NCBI RefSeq assembly: GCF_000182925.2
Contig: NC_026502.1
Location: 3,100,001-3,164,000, forward strand
Direction of reading: 5' to 3'
DNA length: 64,000 nt
Source of the DNA: Neurospora crassa OR74A
Lineage: Eukaryota; Ascomycota; Sordariomycetes; Sordariales; Sordariaceae
The position numbers and the translations under genes are program-made. Each line of letters opens with the position of its first letter. Positions within the stretch are counted from its first letter, which is position 1. The notes under the pieces are model-generated. The model made no database searches and was not told where the DNA came from. It saw nothing but the letters and a program-made list of their open reading frames with translations. Shown here one piece after another: positions 25,519-39,300 of this stretch.

Positions 25519-28500
25519 TCATATCCTCTCTATCGTTTTGCTTTAGACGTTGTGGGCGTTTTGGGATTCATACACGATTACTGGATCAATGAGCGGGTTG
25601 GTGGGCTGTGCATCATGTTGTTTCTGCTGGGTTTATATCCTTAGGGTCACGTTGGCTGAAGAGGGGGAGGGCTTGCTACGACAGAAGGGACGATGGGACT
25701 GTGCTGTTGGGGTCTGGACTTAGGTGCCACCTGCAGCCGTATGAAAGTGAAGTCCCCTTTACTTTGCTTCCCGGTGTGCTTTGGTCTAGAGACAGCATCA
25801 TTTGCCGTTGGATTGCCCGGTTCACAAATCAATGTTACCCTCATTCTCTATGCCCTTTTTCACCACGCCGGTGACTTACATCCCTTGTTGAACCCCTCCG
25901 AACATGAACCTTGGATACATGGCCGCAATGGAGGCACATCACGAGGACGGTAGTTCCATACGTGGATATCACGAGGAAGCACGTAGCTTATAGAATATAC
26001 GATAGGTATTACACGTATCCTAGCTGGGTATCGTTACACTGGTTGTCATGGTTGATGGTCTCTGTGTATAATGACGCTTGGTTAAATCCATTGTGTGTTG
26101 AGCTAACTGTTGGTCTTCCCAGTTCTTCTGAACCGATTTGATGAAATCACGGAGGACTCCTACGACAGTGTCGCCGTCGGTACAAACTCGCCAAACTCGT
26201 ATATCCGATTCTGGCAGTCTTAGACCAACTTCATGCTTCGCCAATACAAGAAAGATGTGCCGACTACTTGGCATTGCATAGGTCTGCAGCCTAACCTCCA
26301 GGGGCAACTCCCAAGACACTCAAAGTAACCTGCCTCGGCGCATGACTGACACGTTTTCATCAACTTCCTCTGTCCTCTACAAAATTAACTTCACATCGCT
26401 GTTCAAACATTACATCAAATTTGATAGTTATATTGTCTTCTACTATAACCAGTCATCACAAAACTTCGTCTGATCATGATCATGTGGGGTCAAAACAATG
26501 GGCTGTGGCTGCAGCAATAACTGAAACAACAAAGGGCTATACGTGCGGGATGAGTGAGAAAGTTGAAAGACAAACAATGAATGGTTAACGATGCTGATTG
26601 CTACAAGTTCATCCATAGTGAATATCAGTTGTAGGGGTGTGAGTGTGAGTGGCAGGATCGAACGCACAATTGAAAGGGAATTGTGGGTGTCCAAGTGATA
26701 GAAGTAGAGAAAAGAAGGGAAAAAGAAAATCAGTGACATCATGGAGATAAGAGACACGGAGTAGACTATTCTACACCTTTATTCGGTAGAAGCCTTAAAC
26801 GCAAGAAATGAATAAATGAGCTGTATTATGTTTACCTGCATCACTTTTCGTTTTCTAGGTACACTGGTATGCTTCTTTTCATGGAAGTCATCACTACCGC
26901 TAAGCATGGTTGACCACATTGTCAAACCCGCCTTTCAATCCACGAACTGTTGTCACAGCACGACGAGGAAATGAATAAATAAGAGTAAATGGAACACATA
27001 AACACACAATACATCGTACATGACACGAGAAACAGGGGCGCACACCGTATTTGGGTAAAAGTTCGTATACATAAAGGAATAAAGATGAAAGAGGGATTAT
27101 AACAAATCCACGCGATTTGCTTATCTCGCAGTATCACAGGACCTACAGCATAGAAGTACATACAGCAAGGAAAAAGTCCAGCTCTAACCTCTGAGCCTCA
27201 AGTCCAAGGTCCACTCACTGGTTAGAGGTATCAAGCTGCTTCTGAAGCAAAGTAGGTAAAATTCACGACACACACCCCTTTAAGAAATTATCTATATCTT
27301 GTGTATAAGGAAGCGTCGACGTTCGTTTAACCTCTGAACAAGGAAGAGCCAACATGTATATGAAGTATTCCTGTATGGTTTCTTTCAAGGGGTGAGTGAG
27401 TGCTGCTTGGGAGCAGCCACCGGTTGTTTTCTACTAGCACCTACCTGGGAAGGAGACGAGGTGAATGATGTAACAAGGTGATGTAATTCATCGTAGATAG
27501 ACGAGGCTTCTCTTGTCAACACGGACGGGATACGAGTCAAATTTCAGCTGGACACATAGCCGGGCTTGACGTGGAGCATATCATGCATGACCTTGCCTAG
27601 ACTCATGATATCTACTATGTGTTGGCAGGAAGAAACCTAAGACTTTTTCGTAGTTATCATTATTGTACGGGTCAGAATGATCTGTTGACGTAGATGTTGA
27701 ATGGATGGAAGAAATAGAAGCAATAGAGACATGGACAGACGGTCATGTAAAAAAAACAAAAAAATTATCGCTGAAGTTCTTTGACTAACTTGAACAAACA
27801 CAAAAGTTTTGATACAAAATACCACACCTCTCTCTCTCTATCCAACTCGACTCTGTTCCCTCCCATCCTCCTTCCCCTTTGTTTTCTTTCCTTCAAGTTA
27901 TCTGACCCTCTTTCCATCTCGCTCAAACCACGCGCGCAACACAAGTAAGGTAAGTATCAGAAGCATCGATCCAAGCTCGATAAACATGACGATTACCACT
28001 CAATGACAGAAAAAAGTATGTGGTAATACGCTATGTTTTGCATCCGTCGCTCTTGCTCGTTCACAACACCATTTTTGCAATGTCTTCACTCCCAACAGCC
28101 GGTTCTCTCTCGCAAGACGCCAAATCATTAACATTAAACAGAAAACGGCGACAACCATAGGCCAGAAGACCAGAGCGGGAGCGAGGGTGGGACAAATCTA
28201 CCCGACTGACACCGGAGACCGATTCATCCATGCCGTCTCCAAGCCCGTGAGGTAGAATGAATGACGGATAATCCGAGCACTCACTCAGTCTTTCCCTACT
28301 CGCGTGTCGTTCTCTTTCCCCCCTCTTCTCCTTTGCCTCAAATAAAAACAACAGAGAGACTCTTCTTTCCAGCACTATATATCAACCAGGCAAAAAGGAA
28401 AACGGAAAATAGGTGGTAGTAGGAATGCGCTGGTTTCTCAAACTCTGGAACCAAAGACCAAATAAAGAGGAAAAATGGAAACGCGATGTACACAAAAATC

Positions 28501-29156
28501 ATGCCTTCCTTCTTTCGCCTCGCAGAACGCCTGCCAGAACGCGTCAAAACGCCTGCCTCGAGTGCAATGTTATATCATGGACTCGAGCCAAGTAAATTTT
28601 TGGCACCCGCTTCAGCTGACTGACCCTCCTCGAATCCTATCCGCTCTGCTCCTCCGTTTCATCATCTCAATTCCCATACCTTGGCGCCTCTTCCTGATTG
28701 ATTCTTCTTCCCACCTATTGGTGTCAATGTTATCCTAATAACCACGTCATCTTCCACCAAACAGTTCCGCTCTCCCATTCGATAGCCTTCTCTGGCTCCC
28801 CGTTAGCCTCCTCCCATATGCGCTTTCCACCAGCGCCTTTCCCGTGTGAACCAGAAAATGGGGTATATGCAAATGGTCCGATTCCAGAATGAATGCTTTC
28901 CCCGGCCCAAATACAGAGTTTAGCCGGATGCAGTCATGTAAAATCCCATGCGTGTGTGAACAGAAAGAAAAAGTAGAAAAAAATCGAGCCCAGACTGCCC
29001 AGCTCTGGATGTCTAAGAAGTCGAGAGGTCTGAACGAGCTCATGTCAAGAAGACCAAGCAAGACGCCAAGACACCAACCGTGAAGAATTTCTGTTAATTG
29101 TGTATGAAAGAGAAGCAAGACGGCGTCCACAGCTCGATCGAAGAGCGTCTCGGCTT
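25519..29156. other. Large gene-poor convergent region between atg8 and ptaB
   Basis: About 3.6 kb between two facing stop codons, moderately AT-rich. I support no gene here. A minus-strand frame at 26020-26274 (84 residues from ATG) has protein-like composition but no recognised family. The stretch 27,800-28,020 has a long CT-rich tract followed by GTAAGT-like and TGACAG signals on the plus strand, resembling a promoter and leader, yet only tiny frames follow. It could hold long 3' ends, a noncoding RNA or a very small gene. Confidence 0.4.
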
Positions 29157-31044
29157 CTATCCTTGGTTGTTCTTCATGCGTTTCTGCATCCTCGGCGTTG
29201 GAGGGTGCTTAGCCTTCACTTGGACGCCGTTCATCTGAGGCATTTGGGGTGTCCCCATAGTCGCCGGCGTCGGGGCTGAGGTGGGACCGTCATCTTCGAG
29301 CTTCGCCTGGGAGGCTCTCCTCTTCTTGTTGTTCTGCTGAGGCGAAGTATTTGCGCTTGGCCCACTAGAGTTGGTGCCTTGCTGGCTGACTTGAAGCTGC
29401 ATGGCAGGCGCTTGCATCTGGCCAGGAGCCGGGCTACCTATATGAGGAGACCCAGGAAGCATCTGGTTTGCCATTGCTGGACTGGCACCCATAGGAAATT
29501 GGTTGTATCCTGGAGTCCTAGGGACTCCTTGCGGCATCGCCTGGCCGTTGACAGCTGGGCCTTGACCCGTGATCTGGGTCATAAACTGCTCGAGAGCAGC
29601 ATATGGGGGAATGCCGGGATGATTGTGGGAGAACGTAAATAAGGGGCTCATTTGACCCATGATATCGGCCATCTGCACAAGACATCGAGTTAGCGTTACA
29701 TTGTACCTGCAGAACAGTGCGTATCACGACCACGTACCTCCAGGAACTGAAACACGCCTTCTGGAATCCCCATCCCAATTTTGACGCAAGAGTCCGGAAG
29801 CTCGATATCCGGTGGCGGAGTGGCTGGGCTCTTGTACGGCCTCTGCTTGCCCTTTTTGCTCATCTCTGGTGACTGCTTGCTGTCAGGCGGGTTCAGGGAT
29901 CTCCACTCCTTGATCCAGGTGTGCGAAGGCCGAGCAGCCTCAATGATTGCGCGCCGCGAATGGTACTCCTCGTGGTTCTCAACGACAAAGTCGAAAAGCT
30001 CGATAAATTGGTCGCTATCGAATTGGATCCGGAGGGTTCCATTATGGACGACCTATTTCGGAATCATAAGTGTTCTGCTACCACGTAGGCTTGGGTTCAG
30101 GGCTATTCAACTTACATGCGATCCATTATCGTACCAGTAGAAGACACTCGCCCTAGCAATCTCAATGAAATGGCCGTCATGGGGCAACGATCTGTCTGTG
30201 GTGCCTTGCATGACCAGCTGCATTTTCGAAACGCCACTTTCGAAATGCACGTTGAAGAATCGCGGCAAGGCTGCAACGTCGATCTCGTACGGCTTGGGAT
30301 CGGCAGCTTCATCTTCACGTTTCTTAAAAGTCTGGCGGAAGACGCCTTTCTGTGAGAAGAACCGCTGGACAAAGAGTTGCCAGTACTTCAAGCCGTCTGC
30401 ACCCTGGGAACCCTTTATAGCAGCAGCAAAGTCAGCAATCAAAGACGGAGGAGAAGTTGGAAAGGGGACGCTCAACGCGCAAGCTTACCGTGAATCCATT
30501 CAAGTGCTCATTGAACGAGTTGAGTTTGAGCAAGCACTGGCCCTTCAAGTTTGCGCTATCCACACGCTTTTGCTGCAGGAGGTTGGCGACATTGGCGGCT
30601 GCTTGAACTTGGGCGTGGGCAAGTTGTGCTTGCTGGGCTTGTGTGGTCTGTGGCGTTTGAGGGGAGACCTGCTGTTGGGCATTTGGCTGCTGTGTAGGGC
30701 CCGGAGCAGGCCCCTGGTTCTGTGCTGGCCCATTTACTCCCGGACCTGGCTGAACCTGTGGTTGCTGTTGAGTAGGCTGCTGAGGCTGACCCGGCTGCTG
30801 TTGGGGTGGCTGTTGAGGCGGCTGGGGCTGTGGTTGTTGCGGTTGCTGCTGTGGTTGTCCCGGCCCTCCTTGTTGTGCCTGGGCCTGGGCCTGGGCCTGG
30901 GCTGCCTGAACTGCCGCCGACTGCTGGGCATGAGCCTGTTGCGTATGAAGAGCGGCCAGCTGAGCTTGCATGTTGAGGCCTGGACCTTGGGGGTTGATCT
31001 GGTGCTGGCCGGGGTTGTTTCCTTGCTGGGCCATCTGTTGTTGT

Positions 31045-31076
<32 letters not shown>

Positions 31077-31886
31077 CTGCTGTTGCTGCTGCTGTTGTTG
31101 TTGTTGCTGTTGTAATTGCTGCTGCTGCTGCTGCTGCATCGCCATCTGTTGGGCTATGAGATTCGGCTGTGTGCTGCGTTAGTATTCTTGCAGTAGATCT
31201 CCTTTCGCAACGGGATTCTCGAGCTCTTACATTCATCCCCTGCCCCTGGTGCTGTTGCGCCAGATGCTGTTGCATCTGATGGGCCATTGGCATAGGGCCA
31301 GCCATTGCGCGCCTCTGCATTAACTGAGCCATATGAGGATTCATCTGGCCCATGCCAGGGACGCCTATTGGCATACCTCCCAGGTTACCGTACTGAGCCT
31401 GAGCTTGCTGAGCCTGCATGAGTCTCTGGTGTTGCGCTTGCTGCAGCTGCTGCAGCCTAGCTTGCTGCAACTGCTGTTGCATGGCTGGGTTGTTGGGAAC
31501 TGAAGATCCATTTTGGTTAGTATAAGGTGTCCAAGCAAGCGAGCGAGGCATGTAGAAAAAAGAAGGCAAAACATACAGCCCATCCCATTGATTTGTTGTT
31601 GGTATGCTGCCATCTGCTGGGGGTTCAAATGCTGCATGGCAATATGGGCGTTGGGAGTGCCGGGCGGCATTCCTCCCATGAGAGCGCCGGCGCTCATCTG
31701 CGGGCCGGGGCCGGAGACACCCAAGTGTGCCACCATCTGATGAGCCATGGCGGGGGTTGCGCCGGGCTGGCTGGGGTTGTGGGCCATGCCCGGAGCCATG
31801 TGGTGACCGGGAGGAGCTCCCGGATGTTGCTGCATTCCGCCAGGGTGCGGCGAAAAGGAGGGACCAATCGGCATGCTAGCCATCAT
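29157..31886 (-). CDS. ptaB: Q-rich LIM-domain-binding regulator, PtaB/LDB1-like
   Basis: Six exons join in frame: 31577-31886, 31231-31499, 30489-31166, 30116-30412, 29738-30052 and 29157-29672, giving 794 residues. Residues about 400-560 form the LIM-binding domain (LLKLNSFNEHLNGFTGSQG, KYWQLFVQRFFSQKGVFRQ, VFYWYDNGSHVVHNGTLRI, FDFVVENHEEYHSRRAI). In Aspergillus PtaB and Magnaporthe Ldb1, this family works with the Flo8/Som1-type factor to control adhesion and development. The N-terminal half is M/P/G/Q-rich, with a poly-Gln block near residues 200-235. The C-terminus has a basic NKKRR motif likely to be a nuclear signal. All five introns have clear donors, and several show CTAAC branch points. 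A very long 5' region precedes the gene. Confidence 0.9.
31035..31137. repeat. CAG/CAA repeat encoding poly-Gln in ptaB
   Basis: About 34 Gln codons (mixed CAG and CAA, one Leu) on the minus strand. Mixed codons suggest selection for Gln rather than recent slippage, though length variation is likely. Confidence 0.9.
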
Positions 31887-34800
31887 CTCTTTCCACTTTG
31901 CTGTCGACTATCCACAGCGTGGATATCGACGTGACTTCCTCCGCGCTATCGCATACGAAGTGTAACCAGTTCGTCGGTACGGGGGGTTGCCGCGAGGGCC
32001 GGCTGAGGCGTTGGTCGGTCTTCTTCCTTGTCTGGCGCGCGCGCGTATCACAATGCCGCTTCAATCGGGTGGCGATCGACAGGCGGTCGAGAGGCAGTTA
32101 AAGATGGCGTTTGCTGGACGACTGCTGTTGTGCTGTTGCGCTCACGGAGAGGAAGCCGAGCGTGTTGGGGGCGAATGCGACGACGACAGCGGCGACGACG
32201 GCAGGCACTGGGTGTGTCGGTTCCTTTGGTGCGGACCTGGCGATCCAAGGATCCAAATCACCTCGGACGGGCCTCAAGCTGGGAAGACGGGAGTGGCAGG
32301 TGTCTGGTGGTGTGCGTTGCACTCACAGCCAGCGACGGGGGCCTTGTCTGGCGGCGGCGGTCGCGCGACGAGCAACGTGAGCGGAAAGTTGGGGGAGACA
32401 GTGAGCAAAAAGGGTAGATCCAAGTCGGTCGAAAGTCGACTTGAGAACAGTGTCAAGTAGGCACACAGAGGGTGGCCCCCGAACGATCTGACCGCAAGGA
32501 ACAAGAGACGAAGCGGGACGGGTCCGGCAGGCGAATAGGCGTTGGTAAGTAGGTAGGTAGGTAGCTCAAGGTAGGTACAGTACCAAGGCGGGTGAGGTGA
32601 CCAGAGCGGTAGGTAGGCAGAGGCTATTAGGTATGTATGCCGATGCGGCAGAATGCACCACGGCAGCAATAATAGGTAGGAAGATAGGTAGGTGGTGAAA
32701 TGATTAAGGAGGATTTCCCGCTGGTGATGGGAAGACAAGAGCGTCGAGAGTAGAAAGAGACTGGTGAGAGAGAGAGAGAGAAATGGTGAGCGACGAAGCA
32801 CTAGATCTCCTGCAGCAAGAGATGAGGGATACAACGGAACGAGCACCGACGTGTCGTGGACTGTCGGAGTCGGAGGTGGATTGAGGCTTGGGGATGATTG
32901 GGAAGGGTAAGGTGGTTGTGTGGATCTCCCGTCCGTCGACTCTCTGGGCTGCGCTGCTGCTGCTTGACTAGGCTGGGAGTTTTTATGGGACTGACTGGCG
33001 AGGTCTGGGTGGGAGTCTGGGTCCTGACCTGGGCAGACGGGAGTCCCGTCAAAAAAAGAGTTCCTTGGAGTTGTTGCTGGGGCCCTTGGTAGGTTTTGAC
33101 AGAAGCGGGAGTGCTTGGCGGGCGAGCTGGATGAGGTGGTTTTGGACCCCAGGGGTACAAAGAATGGAATGCCACTTACGAGGTAGAGGTAGTCTATGTG
33201 TCTATGTATTGGAGTTCTGATGACCGACCGGTGATGACGAGCTCAGAAGAGATGTCTATCGTCGGAAATCCTCTCCTTGTTTATTTTCCCTGTGAATGGG
33301 TCAACTTTTTGATGTTGGTGATTATGGGGGGGAGCGCTGGAAATATATATGATTTGAACTGAGCTCGTTGAAGTCTTTTTGTGTTAGGTCAGCATTGCTG
33401 CAGAGAGTCACGGGAACTCAGTAGCTTACAGGATATTAGCTTGTATCAGAGGAATCTCCCAGCCCAAGCCATGATATTCTGTTTGGCTTTGACTGCCGCA
33501 TATGTACTCTTGAGACTGAGACCCGTTGTTGCAGGGTTAAAGGAGTTCGACAAAGGCTGAATGCCCTCACATCATAATCGCTATACAAGCTGAGAAACAC
33601 TTTGACTCCCCCTAAAGGGCACTCCTCTCCATCATTTCTCAATACCAAATCCTATTACATACCATGGCGTCAAACTTGGGCTCACTCAGCCTACAGCAGA
33701 GAGATGCCCGTGCTCCATGCATCGAGCCATCCTCATGCACACGCCGAATCACCACCTAAACTCCCGATTTCGGCCTCGGGCTTACCTCCACAGAGACCCG
33801 TTAAGATACTCAGCAATGCGGAACGACTGACGCATGAGAACAAGTCACTTCGGGTCATACGAATGGCCATAGAACCAGGCCAGTCGACCTACGACAGACC
33901 CTACGAACTTCCTTCAGTGGTGACGTTGAAAGAGCGGGCTTGCAAGTTGCAACAGCTTTCAGGATCGTATCACCAACCCTAACCCTACCATGCTTGAACA
34001 GTCAGGACACAGAAAAGGGGGTGTCGGCTGTTGGCCCACCCGGGCGCGATGTACACACCACACCGTGAAGTGTCAGGATCAACGAATAGTCCTTCTCGAG
34101 GTCGACAGAAGCACAGCAATGAACATCCACCAAACTGAAGATATGAAATGAGAGCCTGGGAAAATGATTACTCCTGTCTAACCGAAAGGGCTCCTCGTAT
34201 ACACCGCAAAGATTAATGTCCAACAAGCTGAACCTCCCCTTCAGTTGGTCTCGGCTCATCAGCCTGCAGTGAGGTGGTCTGTCTGGAGTCTGGACGGCCG
34301 ACAGACTCTTGTCGCGATGGCGGGCGATGGCGGGACCTTGCAGCAGGCGATCCATTTGATAAGAGGTGGAACCCAGCATCACGTGTGTCTACACGTGTCT
34401 GTGTTCTGCGCGCTTCTACATATTCTGTCAGGTCTCCCGCCCAGAACTTGCCGACCCCACCTGAATTTTCGTTATCGTTATCTGCTGCCGCGCAGAAGTA
34501 TTTGAACTGTCCAATTGTCGCAAACGCAACCTTAATTTTCTCCCCTTCCTCAGAAACCAACAATCGCAAACGCCGCGATTTTCGAGCTCACGCATTCATC
34601 CAACCGATGCTCCTGCTGAGCAATGGTTCGAGCATGCAGAGCTGGCAGGAACCGCTTCATTGCGTGTTCATGTATCTGCCCGCAGCATATTGCTTCTTTT
34701 GAGAGGCAAGGCTGTGCGACATCTTGTCAATACTTTACAGCGCGCTGTCACAAAAGCGTCGCATTCAGGTAGGTCCACGACAACTGCCATGGCAATCAAC

Positions 34801-36370
34801 GAGGTAAGCTCCAACTTCCCTTTTCCTTCTTGTCGCAACAGCACCTCTCACAACCCTTCCCCCATGGATCCGCCTTCGGATGATGACAACTTCTGAAATG
34901 TCTTCTTTTCCCAACTGAATCGACCATGAACGAAGACTAGTCTGTTTCGGGCTTCCTCCTACGGGAGTCGGCCTGTTGCTTGCCAGTAATTTTTTCTGAC
35001 TGAAGCGGATTGCACTTCTTCATTTTTTCCACAACCCACACGCGCGTATCCACAGCAACTTTCGCAAACATGGGTGCTGACTCCATACCGCAGACAGACA
35101 TAGAATCTTCTCGAGCCTGGCTCTCTGATATATAAAGATGCCTTTGTGCTTTTTTCTGTTGCTTCTGATTCTCTCCTCGAGACAGACAACAATGTGATTC
35201 TGCCAACTAATCATGACAGCCTTACACAGTATCACTTTCATCAAAGGTTAGTTCATACTTTGTGCAACTCACACATATCACACTCCCCCCCGATCCTTAT
35301 GATGAAGTTTTCCTACATTCGCAGTTTCCACTCGAGACCCCACCTACGAGCCTTTCTCGGGGTCAGATGAGGGCGAAGTCTTCCTTGGATGTCTGATTGG
35401 ATCATCAAACACTTGTTGTTTTGAGCAGTCTTTTGTCTTGCGAGCATCAGCTAACAGATCCAAAGTACAGGACATCCATTACTATGAATCAATTTTAGAT
35501 AGTCACAATAGAACACAGTTCGAAACACCTCTGCTTTTGCCCTCCTTAGTGATCGATATCGATAAACATACTATGCTATATCTGGTTGCCAGCAGATGCG
35601 CTTCGGCGTATCGAATCGACATTCACATCATCTTCCCATTGATATGAATGTTTTCGCTCTGGCATAGAGAGATCACTTTTGACCCATTGCTGGGCGCCCA
35701 TGTTGAGAGATCGTTTTGTATCTCACGGATATCTGGGAATCAGTAGAGGTTACATACCATCAAGAATATCACCAGATGGTCAAATCGAACAGTGATAAAA
35801 AGTTCTGCTGCCTCTGCGTTCGTATGTGGTCAAAGTCTGAAGAGTTGCTCTGGGTGATGTGTAATGGCACAGATCCCTCCTGATGGCAGAGCGTGGTGTT
35901 ATGTTGCCATGGTGAAGCTGTCTAACGCTGCCCGAATGAATGACTTGTTGATTCTCACCATCCGTGGGACAAAGACTTGCAAAAACATGTCCTGGTCTTT
36001 CACCAATCATCAACGATGAACATCCAGGTTTCCATCAAATAATGAATGTTTCTTGTATATCCTCGGACATCAAGTATGCTACATTTCCGAAGGCATCACC
36101 GTCTGTGCCCAAAGGCAAAGCAGAAGAAAATATTATTTGTATAGATTTACATATACATATATATATGTGTGTGGTCTTGATAACCGAGGAATGTAAATGC
36201 TCCCCCAAGGAACAACCGATGATCTACCAGAATTTAACCCCTATTCCAACTCCATGCCTCCATTTAACCCGTATATCTTTTTTCTTTTCTTCTTATTTCA
36301 TGCATTTCTATTGCCTAGTCCCCATCCCAAGTCCAAGTGCCCATCTCTCCAGAGGTTTGGTCACCATCCA
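31887..36370. promoter_or_regulatory. 4.5-kb gene-poor region upstream of ptaB
   Basis: This space lies between the ptaB start and the hbrB stop, both on the minus strand. Such long upstream regions are typical of developmental regulators in Neurospora. Short frames exist (for example plus strand 33602-33982, 126 residues) without family resemblance. GGTAGGTA-type microsatellites occur at 32545-32575, and a single CCCTAACCCTA telomere-like motif at about 33977. A long ptaB leader with introns and upstream frames is plausible but not resolved. Confidence 0.4.
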
Positions 36371-39300
36371 CTAATTGTCAACCACAATCTCGTTTGATAA
36401 TGATCCGGCAGCAGCAGCAGGCATAGAAACACCAGCAGCACCAGCCAAAGCGGCGCCCGCACCAACAGTACCGGCAGTAGTAGCAGAAACAGAAGCACCA
36501 ATAGGCAGACTACTCATCATCATCCCTCCCGTTCCTGTTGTCCCAGCAATAATGCTGGCAGAGGTACCCAATCCCGATCCCGTCCCCGTCCCCGTCCATC
36601 CTCCTCCTCCCCTATCTCTCTCAGCCTGCTGACCCTGTAGTAACCCACCCCCAAACCCACTTCCCACCGTCCCTATACTCATCATACTCCCCATCGTCCC
36701 CGTGGTCCCAAGGCTATTCATGCTCACCCCCGCCGGGCCCGTCCCCAACGATCCCGCATACCCACCACCACCACCACCACCACCACCACCACCACCACCA
36801 CCACCACCACCACCTTGACCAGCATAACCGCCGTAGGACGACGACGACGCATAACCCATCCCAGCAGAGCCAGCGCCCATGGAAAAGGCCAAAGCGGAGC
36901 CAGACCCGCTCCCTGCTCCTGCGCGCTTGACTCGCCCGCCTACGATGCCCCTTCTGTTGCGACCGGTGCGGCCGCGGCCGAGCCAGTTGAGTTTGAGGAG
37001 CTTGTTCAGTTCTTCGATCATGCGGGAGGATTCATCGGGAGGTACGTTTCCGTATCCGCCCGTCCCCCCACCAGGACCGCCGGCACCACCACCACCACCA
37101 CCACCACCACCACCACCAGCAGCAGCATTGGCGGGGGCTGTGGGTGTGGTTGGTGTTGTGGCATTAGCAGCCGTGGGTGTGTTTGGCAAACTATTGTTAC
37201 CAGCACCGCTGATCCCGCTAGTAGCCAAGCTAGCGCTGAGACTGGAAATCGACGGACGAGGAGGTAGCGGGCCAGGGCTGTTAGCTGTCGGAGTAGCCGG
37301 CGACGAAGGGGAGGAGAATTGTGAAGGGGAAGACATGGTTTGGACGAGAGGGGGTAAGCCGCCAGCCACTGAAGAGCCCGAGGGAGAGGCGGGGACGGTG
37401 GCGTTGGTCATGGTGGTCGTTGCCACGGAGTCTTGCGAGGAGGAGTAGGTGTTGTAGGAGGTGAGGTTGCCCGTGGAGGAGTGGGGGTTTTGGTTCGGTA
37501 TGGAGGAGGTGAAAGAAGGAGTGGTGGGCGCGGAAACAGAAGCCAGGACGGACATGCATTGGAGCATGCGTCCAACCATTTCCGTGACTTGCTTGGAGTC
37601 TTCGACATTTTGGTCGGCCGTTCTCCCACCACCGCCGCCGCCTGTAGGGTCGCGGAGGCTGCCGTGGATGGAGTTGCTGCCTATACTTGCTATACTGGGC
37701 GCTACGTGTAAGGGGAATTGCTGTACGGGTGTGGACATGTTGAGGTTGAGGTTGGCGATACCAACACCGCTAGGGGTGGACATAGCGGCTTGGGCGGAGG
37801 CGGCGCCAAGGGCTTGAATGCTGCTGGGGGTAAAAGGGCGGTTGGCGTTGCCGTGGTCGCTGCCGAAGCTGACGTTACTGATGGTACGCGAGCGATTGCC
37901 GCTTCCTGGAGGGGTATCGCCGCCACCGCCGGCGGTGCCCATCCCGTTGCTGTTGTAGCTCGCGTAGGAAGGGTCCACACTGGGAACGGGGTTGGACATG
38001 GAGGTGTTTGGCCGTGGAGGGGCAGTGCCAAAGCCGGCACCCATCCCTAGGGTCATGGTTGCTGGGAGACTACCTGCGAAGGATAGCGAGAGTTGCGATT
38101 CTTGCGAGGGCGAGGTCGAGAGCGCGGGCTGATAGGCACCGCCTTGGTTATGAGCCGTGTTTTGGAACCCAGAGGTAGGAACTGGGACCGGAGAGGAAAG
38201 GGCCATGCTAGCCAGGCTCTGTGGTAGGAACTCGAGAGAGAGACGCGAGAACATGATCTTCAGCGTGTCGTAACGGGGAAGAATAACGATATCGCGGAAG
38301 GCAAGGAGAACCAGTCTCCGTATGTCAAGGACTGATGAGGCCGATATGCTGAGGCCGTAGCTGGCGGGGACACCGCCCCAGAAGTCACGAGCTTGGTCTG
38401 GCGTCATCAAAGGCCCGTTGCCGGCGAACTCCATGTCTAACGGTAGAAAGACTGCTTGCAGATATGGTAGGATACTGGTGAAAGTGAAGATCCAAAGCTC
38501 GACAAGAGCAGGGATCAAGCGGTCTTCCGGAGTCTTCTTCAGACTCTGGTCGAGACTCGAGAAGCCCGTGGTGAGAAAGTCCCGGATATCCTCGATGATG
38601 ATATTTGGGCTGCGCCGCGAAATGCAATACTGGATATGCATCGTCACTATACGATTCAGATCCTCTACAGGGAGACGAAGGTCCTCGGCTTCAAAAATGA
38701 CAAGCAGCTTGGCCCTGAGAAACGGCCAGGCGTCATCAAGGGTCATGTTGTTGAGCCCGAACTTTTGGCTGTCAAAGGGCTCGTTGTGGAAGAGTGCTGA
38801 GGCCAGGTTGCCAGTGGCAGAGCTCACGCTACTTGGACCAGGCCAGTCGCCTCCAGGGTTGTAGCTTGAGGCCGCGTCGTCCAGACTTTTGTCCTCCTTG
38901 TTCTTCTTCTCGCGCAATGCACGGCCGCCGTGTCGCAAATCAAGACCTGATTTGAACGCATTGCTGCTAGGACCAGGACTTGTTGGCAAGTTGAAATTAT
39001 ACAGACTGCTGGGGGCTGTGGGATCTGTAGGCCTGGAATTGCTGGAAGCTGACGAGAGCGGTAGGTGATACGCCTCTATCAGCTTTTCCTTTTGTCGCTT
39101 CAAAAAATGCCCATGCTTCTTCTCCTTTTCTTTCACCTCCTTCTCTGTGGCTTCGGCTGGTCGTATCGTGGCGGTTGACGAGTTCCCATGGGCGTAGAAG
39201 GGTTGCTGCATATTCGATTCGAGACTCGTAGTGCTGTAGTTGGCCCGTTGCAGATTCGAAAAGGCATGCCCTAGCTTTCCGGGACTAGGCAGCGGTTTCT

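Noticed and set aside
25900-28800. RIP-mutated transposon relic in the AT-richer gene-poor region
   Set aside because: AT content is only moderate, and no repeat ends or reverse-transcriptase or transposase-like fragments are visible.
33602-33982. 126-residue plus-strand frame in the ptaB upstream region
   Set aside because: No family resemblance, no splice or promoter context that supports a gene.
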